Positions 52,201 through 64,000 of a stretch of DNA of 64,000 nt are shown piece by piece. This DNA comes from Camarhynchus parvulus (taxonomy: Eukaryota; Chordata; Aves; Passeriformes; Thraupidae), in NCBI RefSeq assembly GCF_901933205.1, contig NC_044576.1:12867024-12931023 (forward strand), written 5' to 3'. Both the position numbers and the translations under genes were made by a program. The notes beneath the pieces are model-generated. The model was not told the DNA's origin, ran no database searches, and was given only the letters and a program-made list of their open reading frames with translations. Numbering within the stretch: position 1 is the first letter of the stretch; every line of letters starts with the position of its first letter.

Positions 52201-52833
52201 GATATTGACCATGCAGAACTTCAGAGTTTGGTTATGTCATAGTTATTATACCTTGCTTCAGATGCTGTCTTGGTTGATAGGTGGGAACAGAGGAATGTCT
52301 ACACTGTTTCAGAAAGTCTACATAGAATGAAAACCTCGTGTGTCCCCTCCTTGCACTGTGATCCTCAGTCAGGCTTGTTCATAATACAGCAGCTTCAGAA
52401 AGAAGTCTGAAGCCTGTATTGAATCAAGATGTTTTTATTCCAGTACTCATCTGTAGCTTTAAATGTTAAGACTGTCAACAAAAGTCATAACTGTCATGAT
52501 GTGCTGCATCAAGTTTTGCTTTAAACTGTTTGAAAGTTCACTGTAGTCTCTATGGACATGAGTGGGTTCTTACACTTTTCCTGCGGGTTTCACAGCCATG
52601 TATATAAATGGAAGTTTGGTCACTCTTGGTTTATGTACCAATGAGCAATCTTAAAGAATAGGTCTGGTAAAGCCAGATTTTTTGTCTCTTTTTAATGCAA
52701 GAGAGCATTCCATGATAATATATAATGTTTGAAGCTCGAGTAGGACTAATTTTCTAAAGAAAATCAGAGCTGAAATTAAACTAGCTTATGATTTATTTTT
52801 GTTGTCCTTTTTTTTGTACGTAAAAGAATAAAT

Positions 52834-52876
52834 GGTTAATGCTGTTAAATAATTACTCTTTTCTTTTCTTTTGTAG
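52834..52876 (+). other. 3' splice site (branch region, pyrimidine tract, AG) of the KCNMA1 exon
   Basis: A T/C-dominated tract runs from about 52855 to 52874 and ends TTGTAG immediately before the exon. Possible branch-point adenines lie in the TTAAT/TTAAA/TTACT sequences at about 52836-52856, roughly 20-40 nt upstream. This fixes the exon start at 52877 and the entry phase at 0. The exact branch point is inferred. Confidence 0.85.
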
Positions 52877-52938
52877 GTTGTCTTAGTCTTCGCTCTTAGT
52901 ATTGGTGCTCTTGTAATATACTTCATAGATTCATCAAA
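52877..52938 (+). CDS. KCNMA1: KCNMA1 coding exon (S1 helix of BK channel alpha subunit), internal exon
   Basis: This exon encodes part of the pore-forming alpha subunit of the large-conductance Ca2+/voltage-gated K+ channel (Slo1, BK), a plasma-membrane channel that couples calcium and depolarisation to K+ efflux. Seen: between an AG acceptor and a GTGAGT donor, 62 nt read in phase 0 as VVLVFALSIGALVIYFIDSS and end with AA, the first two bases of a split codon. Known: in vertebrate Slo1 this peptide is the S1 transmembrane segment, followed by Asn (AAC/AAT, which fits the split codon) and then PIESCQNF on the next exon. The match to the remembered protein is complete over 20 residues. The following exon is not found in the remaining 11 kb, and the preceding exon with S0 is not found in the 52.9 kb upstream, consistent with the very long introns of this gene. 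The exon has no start codon and is too short to stand out in an ORF scan. A minus-strand frame over it is a shadow. Confidence 0.93.
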
Positions 52939-52945
52939 GTGAGTA
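52936..52945 (+). other. 5' splice site (donor) of the KCNMA1 exon
   Basis: The exon ends ...TCATCAAA and is followed by GTGAGTA, a near-consensus U1 donor (GTRAGT). The cut after AAA leaves phase 2 (two bases of the next codon). That agrees with the Asn codon that completes this junction in vertebrate Slo1. Confidence 0.88.
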
Positions 52946-55900
52946 TTTGAGTACATTTTCCTTTCTCTCCTTTCCTGCAGCAATTATACATCTCTGAATT
53001 TCTCCATTCATCTACTTCAAATCAGTGCTTGGTCTCATCACCTGAGTGCTAAGAGCTCTGTAATAGCAAAGGTTCTACAAAAATAACTCAAGAATGGGGA
53101 AAAAAAAATTACATAAACTAAATTGAACACAGTCACATTGGATCTGTAGAATGGAGAGGAAAACTACTTTTGTGTATTGAGATTATACATACTATTGCAA
53201 AATTACTGTTTTTATATTCATTACACATGTGTAGAATCTTTCTTTCAAAATCAAGACTAGGATAAGAAATACAGGCTAAAAATATTTGTCAGAAAATTGC
53301 TGTTTGGAGGACGAAAAAAGCATCTGGGGAGACTGACAAGAACACTTCTGAAAACCTCTGCGTAGACAGTCTGAGCATCTCTGTATTTGCAGTTTCTGAG
53401 CATGATAGGTTTCTACCACGATAAGGTGAACTACTAATGATCTGCAAAGCATCTCAGTATTTTTTAGGTTTACTCTGATATTATCATACAGTGTTGTGCT
53501 TTTGGCCAGGCAGTAGAAAGTTTCATCAGGCTGGATGGTGGTTCTGAAGAATCAATAGCAATTTAAAGCTCTATGATGACATGCTCATGCTTTCTCTGAG
53601 CTAGTTTAAGGTTTTCCGTTACTGCAGCTGTTAAGATTGTACGCCAGAGTCAGTCCATGTGAGCCTGCTTACTGTCTGTAATGATAGTAGTAATGTTCTA
53701 AAACAGTCATTTTGTGACTCAGAAAATCAGACATTCCACTTTTGACATCTGTACGTCCTGATATTTAGGAAGGTGGTGGCAGCAGACATTCTTGGATATG
53801 TGGATGCCAGCTCTGTATTGTGCGAGTTTGAAGCCATAGATGTGTCAAGTATAATGCAAATAAGTAAAGCAGAGGTTTTCTTTCTGGAGAGGAGCCATGT
53901 GGTGGGAAAAGTCAAGTTCTGTCTTGAACTCCCTTGAAGTGAGGACAATTGATTTTCCTTCTTAACATTGCAATGAGTGTTTCTGTTAATTCTAGCAATT
54001 TTTCCTTAATATCTCACCACTGAAGTATGTAAAGTGGTCCCTTTCTGAAGACTTCTGCAAAACTTTTTAAAGCAAAGTGGCAAAGCTTCTAGATACCTGA
54101 TATTTCCAGGTCAAAAATGTGGAATAGATTAAAACCTGTTTTTACTGATGTTTCAACATCAGATCAACTACAGCTATGTGTCAGGTTAATTGTTTTTTGT
54201 GAAACTAATGGAATATATGATGAATTTTTGGCACTGCATTTTTGAGTCTTTCATTGTTTTCCTCAAGAAGAGCAAAGCTGACAACATGGGAGATTTGAGC
54301 TTTCTTTGGGCCACCCAATCCATGTACTACTACCAGCTTATTGATTGCTTGATCAACAAGTGTTTTAACTGGGCATTTCTCTTGCTTTTCAGTCAGCGTT
54401 TAACTCGTGCTGCAGTTTAAATTCAGGAACCTGACGTTAGCATACTGTGCTATAATGTACTTGCACACTTTTTCTTCAGTTTCTCCTCCTTTCTCCCCTC
54501 TTACCCTTCTTTAGTTCTACACGCATCTTGGTCTTTTCTGTGGTGTTTTTTGTTGGTTTTTTTGTTTTTTTTTTGGTTGTTTGGTTTAGTTGTTTGGTTT
54601 TTTTTTTTTTGGTAAATGCTTAGTGGATTAATTAATGTTAGAAATACCCCATATATATCCCCAAAGGGAAAAGTTCTGCTTAATTTTATTCTACTGACCT
54701 GACACCCATTTCAGCAATGCAGAATCAAATACAGTGTTATGTGTATTTAAGATCTGCAAGTGCATGCATTTGGTCAAATTATTTTGTATGTGGATGACTT
54801 TTTGAAAGGATTGTAATTCCCTCGAGGAAAACAGTTTTCTTGTGCTTTTTCTATCTCCTCTGGTGCCTTTGAGTTCATTTTTTGGCTGTTGTCTTTATTA
54901 TTTAGGGTGAAGCAAGTCTGTCTTACCTATGCTAACAGTTAGACTTGAAGATTCCAACCTAGGTGATTTTGTCTACTTGTTCAGTAGCAATTTAGCTGGA
55001 AACATGTCAGAGATACTATACTAGAACTTGCATACCAAAACATTGCAACATGAAAAGCCTGATTTCTTGTTTTGGAGGATTCGTGCTGGTTTCTTGCTGC
55101 TGCATGGGAATAAATTAGGAAGGAAGGATGCATTGGAAATCTATATATTTTGTTTGAGAAGTTTCCTGTGTGACAGCACAAGGAGAAAAGTGTCATTAGC
55201 AAATTCTCTTGGAAAGTCTTACTAGAAATATTTTTTTTTCCCCCTCAAAGCAGCACGTTGTTTCAAGTCCTTATGAATTCTCTTGTGGGAACATTTGAGG
55301 CTAAGTTGTGGTAGTGTACTGTGTTTGGCTTTCCTGCTTGTTTCCTACTGCTTCTGTGTTTTGTCTTCTGAGAGACATTTGATTTTGCTCAGCAAAATCT
55401 ACAAAAATACTGCAAGCCTCGTGAGGATGATTAATTCAAATTTATTACAGATACAGTGTTACTGCCCAGGGGAATTCACATCTTTTTCATTTGTGTAGTC
55501 TGTGTTACCCCTTTTACAGACATGTCTGAGGTATGAAGTTCATCTGAATAGTTCAGTAAGTCTGTGTAAACATAAGCACTCAAGTGGTTTTAGATACCAG
55601 TCTCATTTTCATTACAAGTCCCTAAGCTTTTCCATATTAACTGGAATAATCTGCAGAACATTTTTGATGATGTCTTCTCGGTTTCATGGCTCTTCAAGGA
55701 AACAGCAATTTTAATTTAATTTGTAAATCAACAATGCTACATCTGAATTTTAAGTGGATCTCATTGGCCTGACATATAAAAAATGAAGATGAGTCTAATA
55801 GGATCAGAAATCAGTTCATACAAAAAGTTCAGTTTGAGCTTTGATTTTATTATAGTTTCAGGTTACAGTTTGTTTTTCCAAATGTATTATTTCTTTTCAA

Positions 55901-58054
55901 TTTGCAAGACCTAGAAAAGTAAAAGATTGAGTTTTTTTTTCCTCAAGTAACCAGTTTAGGGCTATGCTGTATCATTTTGCTGAGGGCATCCTGTGCAGTT
56001 CATAGTTCTGTACTCCCAAGTATGTATTTACCAGTATTTTGGGTGTGCACAGATTTTACATAGCCTTTCAATCTTCATATTTGAGGAGATAAGTAAGTAG
56101 GACTTAAAGTGTACTAAACTTTGTTTCAAACCTTCCTGCTTATAGTGAAATCTACTCATGCAAAAGTATTTTAATTATGTTTATAAAGTTTGCTTTAGTA
56201 CACTCGTTAATCCACACTAAGTGGGTACAGGAGTATTCCTTCATACTAAGTACACAGTAGAGTTAATATATATATAGTTTTTTGTGATGCATGAGTAAGA
56301 GATGTAGAAATTGACTTAAAATTCTGGGATTTGGTTCAACGAAATGCTGTTAGATTATGTTTACCATTGCTGAAATGGCTAAAATTACGGTGGTCTGTGT
56401 TTTGGCAAGTAGATTAAAACAGTATTGTTCCCTGCATTCTTGAGAGGGGAGTCCACCACAGTACCTTGAAGCTGGTGGCATTGTAAAATTTTAATATTTT
56501 GCTAATTTTAATTGTGTTAGCACTGCATCAGTTTCTGTGAGCTGATAATTTTTGTTACATGCTGAAGGAAATATGTGTTCTCTTCACTTCTTTTTTACAT
56601 AAAAAGTGAAAAAGAAACTTTTAATTCCCCTTAGTTTTATTAACTGCTCGCTTGTCAAATTGAGAGATAGGCATAATTTTCCAATTCAAAGAAAATTTAG
56701 CTTAAATATATAAGTGAATTTCTTGTGAGTATTTGTTTTGAAGTAACATGGCTTTTAGTGTTATAACAGAATTGAAACTTCAGTTGTTCCTACTGCTGAT
56801 TCTCAGCAAATCACAAAATTTATGTTCATAAAGCCTCAGTCTGTACCCTTTAAACTGATACATCATTAAATAAGATTTTTGGTCATAAGTATTTTAATTT
56901 CATCTTTACAGTGCTTGTAGTCAGTGCTGAGTGTACACCATCATTGCTTTAATTGAAAAGTGATTTCCAGAAGAAAGCCTTATTTGTGACAATGAACTTT
57001 AATTTTCTTCACTGGTCTGCAAATTTTCCTGGGAAAGTGTCCATAGCTAAGATTATTGCTTTCATTAGCATGCTGCAGTGGAAGCCAGGTGGGTGAGCAG
57101 CTCAATGCGTGGCCTCTGCAGGCAACTGAATACCGGGATGATTGAAGGTCTTTGTTAGGCACAGATGGTGTTAATTATGAGTCAAATCCAGCAACAGCAG
57201 TGATATGATTATTATAAGGCAAAAACCAAAAGAAACAGGCCACAGTGGAGGGAAAAAACCACCTGGTAATGATTGTCCATGTGTTACTGTGCACTTGCCC
57301 TCTAGGACAAAGGGATTAGGTATGATTATATGTCTGCTAGTTTTGTTGTTAGACATTGTCCCTTAACCACCAATCGTGTGTTGTCTTGAATTATTAAGAA
57401 AATCTGGATGTAGTGTGGCATATTGAAAAATTAGATGCATGATTTATGTACTGTCAGTCTCTTAGCTCAGTGTTTGCATTCATTCTCAGAGAGCTTGAGT
57501 TTGGCAAATTATATGCAGATAAAATTTGTATAACACTACCTGAACAACTCCTCCAATCTATTTAGGAGATTAAAATAATGAATAAAGGAAATTCCTCTGT
57601 ATGTGTTTATCACGTTAATGAAATAACATTGGATTACACTGATTTTTGCTCATGGTACAGAATCTCTGGTTAGGCAATATGGAAATATTGTGAGTTCTCT
57701 AGTCAAACCACTGTAATGAAGTTTCTGTTAATCAATGCCAGTAGTTTGTGTTTGCTAAATAATGAAAATGAATTGTTGCAAATGAATTAAATGAGCAACA
57801 CTGTGAATGATAAAATGGCAAACAAAAATAGAGTTATTTCATAATAATTGGCAAATCAAACTTTGGGGAAATTTTTGGGTATTGTTTTTATCCCTTGGTG
57901 TTCTACAGAAATACTTAGTAATTGTGATGCACAATCTTGACAATGAGATAAATTCCAATGGGATTACTTTTCTGAAATGTTGGGCCTTGTAAAAGATCTC
58001 AGTAACTGCCGCTAACTACCATTGAGTAGAGTTTGGCTCTCTTTTCTTAATACC
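52946..58054 (+). other. KCNMA1 downstream intron, proximal part
   Basis: AT-rich intron following the S1 exon. A T/G-rich tract lies at 54541-54612. Short frames at 54190-54420 and 55028-55714 are domainless. The next coding exon (PIESCQNF...) was looked for and not found. Confidence 0.7.
54541..54612. repeat. T/G-rich low-complexity tract
   Basis: Runs of T (up to 14) are separated by G or GG (TTTGG, TTGTTTGG units). Low complexity, no attached element seen. Confidence 0.85.
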
Positions 58055-58370
58055 TGAAGGAGGCTCCTTCAAGTGTTTATAGGTGTTGGTAAGATTGTTT
58101 GAGCCTTTGTCGGACAGAAGAGTCTCTCAGCCCTCCTCATATGACAGGGCTCCAGTTCTTTAACATCTTTGTGCCTTTCACCGGTCTCACTCCCCTGTGC
58201 CTATGTCTTCATGCTGGAGACACATTTCCTAAAGCAGCCTGGAAAATGCTGCTGACCTTCTTTACTGCAGGAGCCCATGGGTGGCTTAGAGTGAACTTCT
58301 TGACTCAGGTCATTTTCTGCAAAGCTGCTTTCCAGCTGCAGCCAGTTGCATGCCGTGCTAGAGGAATCAC
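58055..58370 (-). mobile_element. CR1 LINE internal fragment, antisense
   Basis: On the plus strand the segments GTGTTTATAGGTGTTGGTAA, GTCTCTCAGCCCTCCTCATA, CAGGGCTCCAGTTCTTTAAC, ATCTTTGTGCC, ACCTTCTTTACTGCAGGAGC and CTGCAAAGCTGCTTTCCAGC are complements of consecutive CR1 3' ORF2 landmarks. The order corresponds to reading the CR1 from its 3' side inward. Indels have removed parts between them. A plus-strand frame at 58099-58410 is antisense to the element and is not a gene. Confidence 0.8.
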
Positions 58371-61300
58371 TGAAGTTCAAGTTTGTATAATTTTATTGTT
58401 CCTCAAATAAGTCAGTAATCTGAAATAGCAAAACTTTGTGCCGTGATATTTACTGACTTTATTTGTATGAAAATGTTGCTAGATAGGCCTTTGAGTAAAT
58501 ATCTGTCACTTAAATTAATGTGTTTATACTGAACATAGCAGGCTTAAGAGTTTGATCATTAAATAGCTACGTTCTCACTTTTTCATAAGCAAATTCTTAT
58601 ATGGTTTAAATTCTTGTCATCTCTTAGATGAGAGTACTGTATTTCAGGAATCAGATCCTTCTTTTTTAAGGGTTAGGCAGAATGTACTAATGTTTTTTTT
58701 TTTAAACATGTAGTCATTAGTTTTTCCTTCTCCAGTTTCTAGTTAATTGGCAGAAATCTGATTTCAGTCTAGGCAAAAATCTGCACTGGCACATTTTTAA
58801 GACAGCACTTCTTAGGAGAGTAAGACGTGCTGCTCTCTCAAGTTTCTCTCTTTGAAGAATGAATGGAGGAAATTAATCAGAAATGGAGGTTTGACTTAGG
58901 TGTTGTCTAATTTGAATAACTTGTTAGCTATATTTATATTACAAGGCTTTTTCAAAGAAGCAGGATTTTACACTAAAATGTCACACCCTGTGGAATAGGG
59001 AGGGCAGACATGGCACTGTTCCAGTAGGGAATTGGAATGGTAATCATCCTCTCTATGGTGTTTGGAGAAATGATAAAATCTATATAATTTGAGACTTTGC
59101 AAATTTAGTTTGGAACTTAAGGAAAGTTTGATAGCTGTGACAGTGGGGAAATATTGGAAAAGAGGATGACCATAGGATGATCATGGAATTTCCTGCATGA
59201 CTGGTATTTGGCTTGTACAAGTTATACTTGGTGATGTTTTGGTTGGTAGGATGTTGGAATATCTGATTATTATGTCATCTGCAATGTAAAGCTGACTATG
59301 TAGCCTGGCAGGCTAGAAGAAAATTAAGACCATATTGTTGCTCTGAAGATCTAAGTCTGCAGGAATGTCAAGGGTGTCTATACAATTTCCGTCTTACAGG
59401 AATATTTTTTTGACTAAACTGCCATGGAGAAAAAGTGAGCATTTAAAACCTTCATCATTTGTAAGAAAGTTTCTTACTGATATTATTATAAACTCAGAGA
59501 CTCTCAGAAGGCAAATGGATCCAAGCCCAGAGAAGTTGTGTGATCCTAGCTCAGGGCAGACTTTTTTTTCATAACATGTTGCTTTGCAGCTCAAAGCCAC
59601 AATTACTTAGGTAACACTTTGGTCATTTAGTGTGACTGGTCTGTGAGTGTTTTGGGGATTTTTTTTTTTTTTTTAAATCTGGAAGCTGTGTGTAGACATA
59701 CATGAATGTTTCTGAGAATTTCATGTTAGATGCTAGCATTTTATTTCTTATCTGAAAATAATTAGAAAATACAGAAAATATGTAGTACCACGAGGTAGAA
59801 AATTCTTTTTCCCCCTACTGTGTTCCAAGTCCGTTCTGACACTTTATGATAAGTGGCATTTATGGCAAGTGAGTTTACTGCTTGTTCTGGAGCTGTTAGC
59901 AAGAAATTAAATTTAAACCTGTATGTTTGGACATGGATGTTATAATATGCTTGTGAATCAAATTATTTTCTCTCTGCTGAGAGGTGGTTTGGTTTTGTAT
60001 GCTGTTGTGCTTCATGTGGCATACCTAACTCCTTCAAGTGGGCAAGGCTTGACAAAGGCTGTAGCAGATCTTTGTCTCACCTGGCAAGTTTTCTCCAAAC
60101 AAGTGCCTGTTGTTAAAGGACATTTGAATAACACTGGTATTCAACCCTCCTCTGTGCCAAACTGCATCTTTCTTTTCCAATGAGTTGCTTCTGCTTGTGT
60201 GTACTGAGAAATCCAAAGGCATCAGGTTAAACATCAGGCTGAAAAAGAACTGCAAATTGACAGCTGCTTCTAGTTGATTCCTGGCAGTCTTCATTGATTT
60301 CTAGTTCTGTTTTGGGAAGATTATTCCCATCTGCTCTAAATTCCATTAGCTTCTGTAGGGCAGGATCTCAAAGTTTGATTTGTGCAAGAGTAAGGTCTTT
60401 CACCTGGAGGTTCACCTGAAGGCAGCTGTCAGGCATAATCAGGCATGTTTAGAAAACCATACTTCTAAACGATGTTTTAAGTTCAGGAGTTTATCCTCTG
60501 CTGCCCTGCTTGCATAAAACTTGCGTTAGTTTTGACACCATATGCAATTCATATCTCTGCATGAACTCAAGTTTCTGAGTCCAGTGAAACCAGAGTGTTA
60601 AAAGTTGTGTCTGTTACCTAAAAACCCCAGAATCAATGTACTTTTAAAAATTCTACCCATGACTATGGATAAAAACTAGTTGTAATAGAACATCTCAGTT
60701 TCTCATTCCTGTGGTTTGCTAGTCTTTTAAATTTATATTTATTTTGAAAATTATATTTTTGTTGCAGCACGACATGTTATGCAGCATCTGAAGCCCACGC
60801 TTGCTTGCTGGCGTGAATTACAATTTACTAATTATTGTTCTCTCTGAATAATAATTTACTGTTTCTAGAGCATCAATAAAATAAGCTTATTGACACTGTT
60901 ATGCTTACAGATGCATTTTTTGGATAATGACTTGGATCTGACTTAAGAAATATGGATAAAAAATATTTAGATTAGGATTTATTTGCTTAGATTTAATAGC
61001 TTAGGTTCTGGTAACTTTCACTGCAAACAAGTTCTCAGGAAACCTGCCCCGTGTTGGTTTTCACCACCTACACAATAATTTGAAGGTCAGTTTGTGTAAG
61101 GAAACTGTATAAATCACATTTATGGCCTGCTCAGTTTCACTTCTCTGTTTTCATAAACTCATACCATGTTGCTTGATGTGTTTCCAGTATTGCTACGGGA
61201 ACATACTCTTAAATTACAATTCAAATTCTTTCAAAAACTCCACCAGTGTATAATTAATTTACATGTTAGAATATTTCTTTACTTTTCTTCCTGCTTTTCA

Positions 61301-64000
61301 AATGAATGTCTGCATTTTTTGTTTCATCCCAAAGCATCTGACAATGCATCTGCAAATATTTTGTCCCATGCTTTCTTTCCCTGTAGCCAGATTAGTTGTG
61401 CACACTGATCTAGAAGCATTCTTCCTTAGCACTGGACAAATTCCCAAATCTATATAATCTAGAAGAGGAGATAACTCAGCGGAGGTTTTAAAAATACCAG
61501 ACCATAATGCTGTTATCAAAACATGGCTTGCATAGAAGATTGCTTTATAGAGTGGAGTTAAACGTATAATCAGCCTTTCCCCTCTGCTTTTTAAGCTACA
61601 GATACAAATAAAGATGTGACCTCTTTTGCTTTTTTTTTCCGCTCCCTTTTCTCCTGACAGCTTGACAAATTGTAGCTTTTGGGACACCCCAGTAGTTGAT
61701 GAGTCATTTCTGCTTAAAAATAGAATTCCTTGCAGCAAGGACACCCATTCCACTTTTGACGCATGTGTCATTTCTGACAGAGTCACAGGGCCAACTGTGC
61801 CATGTTAATTAAGCAACCAGGAGGAAAAGAGCTCACTCTCTTCAGTAAATACCAGAGCTGGAATCCAACAATACTGAAAAAAAGAAAAGGGAAATCCCAT
61901 ATAGATGAACATGAATACCTGCAGGCTTTCCTCCTTCCCTGTTCTTTGTGAGCATTTTGAGTCCTTTATAGATCCCTGGTGCAATGTAGCAAACATCACT
62001 ATCTCACCTTTCTTCTGTGCCACCCCCTGCTCCTTTTTTTTGTTTTTTTTTTTTAATCCTCAAAAGTCTGACAGAAAACCAGCATCACAAAGGGAATTGA
62101 AGGGTCTAATTACTGTGTATAGCAGAAAATTTGTAATGGAGCATTACAATATTGTTATCTTTTATTAGTGAGGTACAGAAATGGTGCTGCACGAGAACAG
62201 TGATAAGCAATCAGCTGTGTTCAGCACCAGGTACATGTGATAGAGTAACCTGTACAAGCCTCAGTAGGAGAAACTATTAAATACAAATGTGATTAATATT
62301 AAAATGGCAATTTGTGGCATTGTAGTAGACCTTGCTCACTTTAACATTCATAAAGATTTATGACTCTTATCAAATCTAGTGCCATTACAGGGAGTGGAGT
62401 AGGTTGTTCTTTAGCAAGATTTTTAGCTTGTGGTGTATTTATTCATCTGCTACTGATGGGAATTATTTGGCCTTGAAACTGGGGGCCAGCCCCTTGAGTG
62501 GAACAATTATATGCACAAAACCCTATTGCTGCAATGATTTTTCTTAGACATTTGAAGATTTGCTTTTCTCACAGGTTTTGTACTTTGATAAGCATTAGAA
62601 ATAGTGTATTTTATGCAAGCTCTACATCCATAATCAATCCTTACAATTCAGGAAATGGCATGAGTTTGCTGGAGACTGTGATTCTGTAAGACTCTTTAAG
62701 AAATGTAAGTCTGATGCTAATAGCCCTAAAAGATACTGCATCAGCCATATGTTACCATTTTTAGCCTTTTCATTTGTCATCATTTGAGCCTAATATTTGC
62801 TCAAAACAAAGTGATTTTCAATTTTCATGTAATTATTTAAATTTGACTTAATTATACTCCATCTCTGCTGAAAAATATAATTTTTCAACCAAGGTAGCTC
62901 AGTTTCTATCCATTCCTGTAATAAAAATGAAATTCTAAGAGTAACATTATATGGATTATATGAAGTATCTTTTGATATTATATATATTCATACTGCTAAA
63001 CAGTATTAATTCTGAGTAAAAGGTGACATAATGTATCTGAACTCAGATAACTGATGGCTGGTTTGCTGTTCAGTCATATTAGTCACAACACTCATGGGTG
63101 ACTTAGATTTTAAAAACCAGAAGTAGATACTGGTGTCAACAGTCAGTATACTATTATTTACAAAATATCCATTCATCACTGCAAATAATCTTTCTGAGTA
63201 ACTCTAATACTTAAATTCTTGTAAAGCTCTTTGATAATTTTAAGCTCAAATTTTTCCCACCTTACATTTGAAATTTGATGTCAATGACTTGCATTTTATT
63301 GATATGATGAAATTCAGGTGAGAAATAGGACTCATAGACTTGTACCAAAGTCAATAAATAAAAATACTATTCTTAGTATCGGCCAGATTACTAGTCTCAG
63401 TATGAAGTCAGATTAAATTTTTACAGTATTACACTTTTCCTGTAGATTGAAGCATTGCAAAACTTTTGTATAAAATTAAGGGAGTAGAATACAAGCAAAA
63501 GTAGAAAAGACTGAAAGTAGGTTCAGGATTGTCTTGGTTTGCCTTAATTAAAATTAAATTGCAGCAGGGTATCAGGGATATTCTTTTAATTGGGAATACT
63601 AAATGAAGGAAACATCAGTTGAAATGGATTCTATTGGTTATTGAATTTGGAAATTTATAAAGATGAAATAAAGCTAAAAATTAAACTTCTCTTGAACCAC
63701 TCTTGGTGATTACTTATCTATTATCAAACTAGGACATAATTCACTTTATTCATTTAGTTCTTTGATGCATGTGAAGACATTATGGTATCTTAGGTTAAGG
63801 ATTTCTTAAATAGTTTATTTTCTAAATTCCTGTGGTTGTAGGCTGGGGAAAAGGCTAAATGAGATTGTGAAATACCACTGGTTCTGGAATTTAAGCCAAA
63901 GGGCCTATTCTGGTAATTTTGTCACATTTCTCAATAGAACAGTTTATACAGTACTGTGCTTTAAACAAATGTCTTGTGATCAGAAAGATATGTAGACTTA
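58371..64000 (+). other. KCNMA1 downstream intron, distal part in window
   Basis: AT-rich sequence with T runs at 59659-59674 and about 62033-62055. A 162-codon minus-strand frame at 61298-61786 has no recognised domain and is overlapped by plus frames, so I treat it as chance. No exon or interspersed repeat was recognised through the window end. Confidence 0.6.

Larger units (their letters stand above)
46796..52833 (+). other. KCNMA1 upstream intron, segment 10 (to the exon)
   Basis: AT-rich sequence with a 24-T homopolymer at 49248-49271, a T/C-rich tract at 51234-51333, a MIR-like remnant near 47843-47930 and a local duplication at 48450-48522. No additional KCNMA1 exon was found. Confidence 0.65.

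Noticed and set aside
52786..52983. 65-codon minus-strand frame spanning the KCNMA1 exon
   Set aside because: It is a shadow of the real plus-strand exon, which has splice sites and a known protein match.
58099..58410. 103-codon plus-strand frame
   Set aside because: It is antisense to a CR1 fragment; the sequence is explained by the transposable element.
61298..61786. 162-codon open frame on the minus strand
   Set aside because: No recognisable family and several overlapping plus-strand frames of similar quality. No promoter, polyadenylation or splice pattern supports a gene.
1..64000. Bacterial or phage-type systems, CRISPR arrays, operons, riboswitches, rRNA/tRNA genes
   Set aside because: The sequence is vertebrate intron with CR1 repeats. 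There are no regularly spaced repeats, no dense gene clusters and no tRNA- or rRNA-like sequences that I could recognise.

Overview
The window reads as vertebrate, almost certainly avian, intronic DNA. It is AT-rich, has no dense open reading frames, and carries several degenerate CR1 (chicken repeat 1) LINE copies in both orientations. Unique sequence between the repeats stretches for kilobases, a low repeat density typical of birds. The CR1 copies alone would also fit turtles or crocodilians. I cannot name the species.

I am confident of only one protein-coding segment: a 62-nt exon at 52877-52938 on the + strand. It encodes 20 residues of a hydrophobic helix (VVLVFALSIGALVIYFIDSS) plus the first two bases of a split codon, between a good polypyrimidine/AG acceptor and a GTGAGT donor. 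I recognise this as the S1 transmembrane segment of the large-conductance Ca2+- and voltage-activated K+ channel alpha subunit (KCNMA1, Slo1/BK), corresponding to coding exon 2. The window is then about 52.9 kb of the preceding intron, the exon, and about 11 kb of the following intron. Neither the first coding exon (S0 and promoter) nor the next exon (S1-S2 linker, PIESCQNF...) is visible.

Layout: 1-52876 is upstream intron. It holds CR1 copies at 3093-3262, 18910-19982, 35620-35706, 35850-35958 (antisense) and 39325-39726. It also holds a probable old palindromic MITE at 26566-26637, a MIR-like SINE remnant near 47843-47930, two GC-rich blocks of uncertain origin (42093-42275 and 46381-46795), an AT microsatellite, a 13-bp minisatellite and several homopolymeric or A/C-rich tracts. 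Then comes exon 52877-52938. The downstream intron, 52939-64000, holds an antisense CR1 at 58055-58370.

Open reading frames of 60-164 codons occur on both strands. Except where noted they have no recognisable domain or splice context and look like chance frames in AT-rich DNA. I found no rRNA or tRNA gene, CRISPR array, operon or phage-like system, and no convincing novel system. The observations most worth checking are the open, splice-acceptor-bearing GC-rich block at 46381-46795, a 15-bp perfect hairpin at 11053-11087, the nested palindromes at 39115-39231, and several stretches that could be conserved intronic enhancers.
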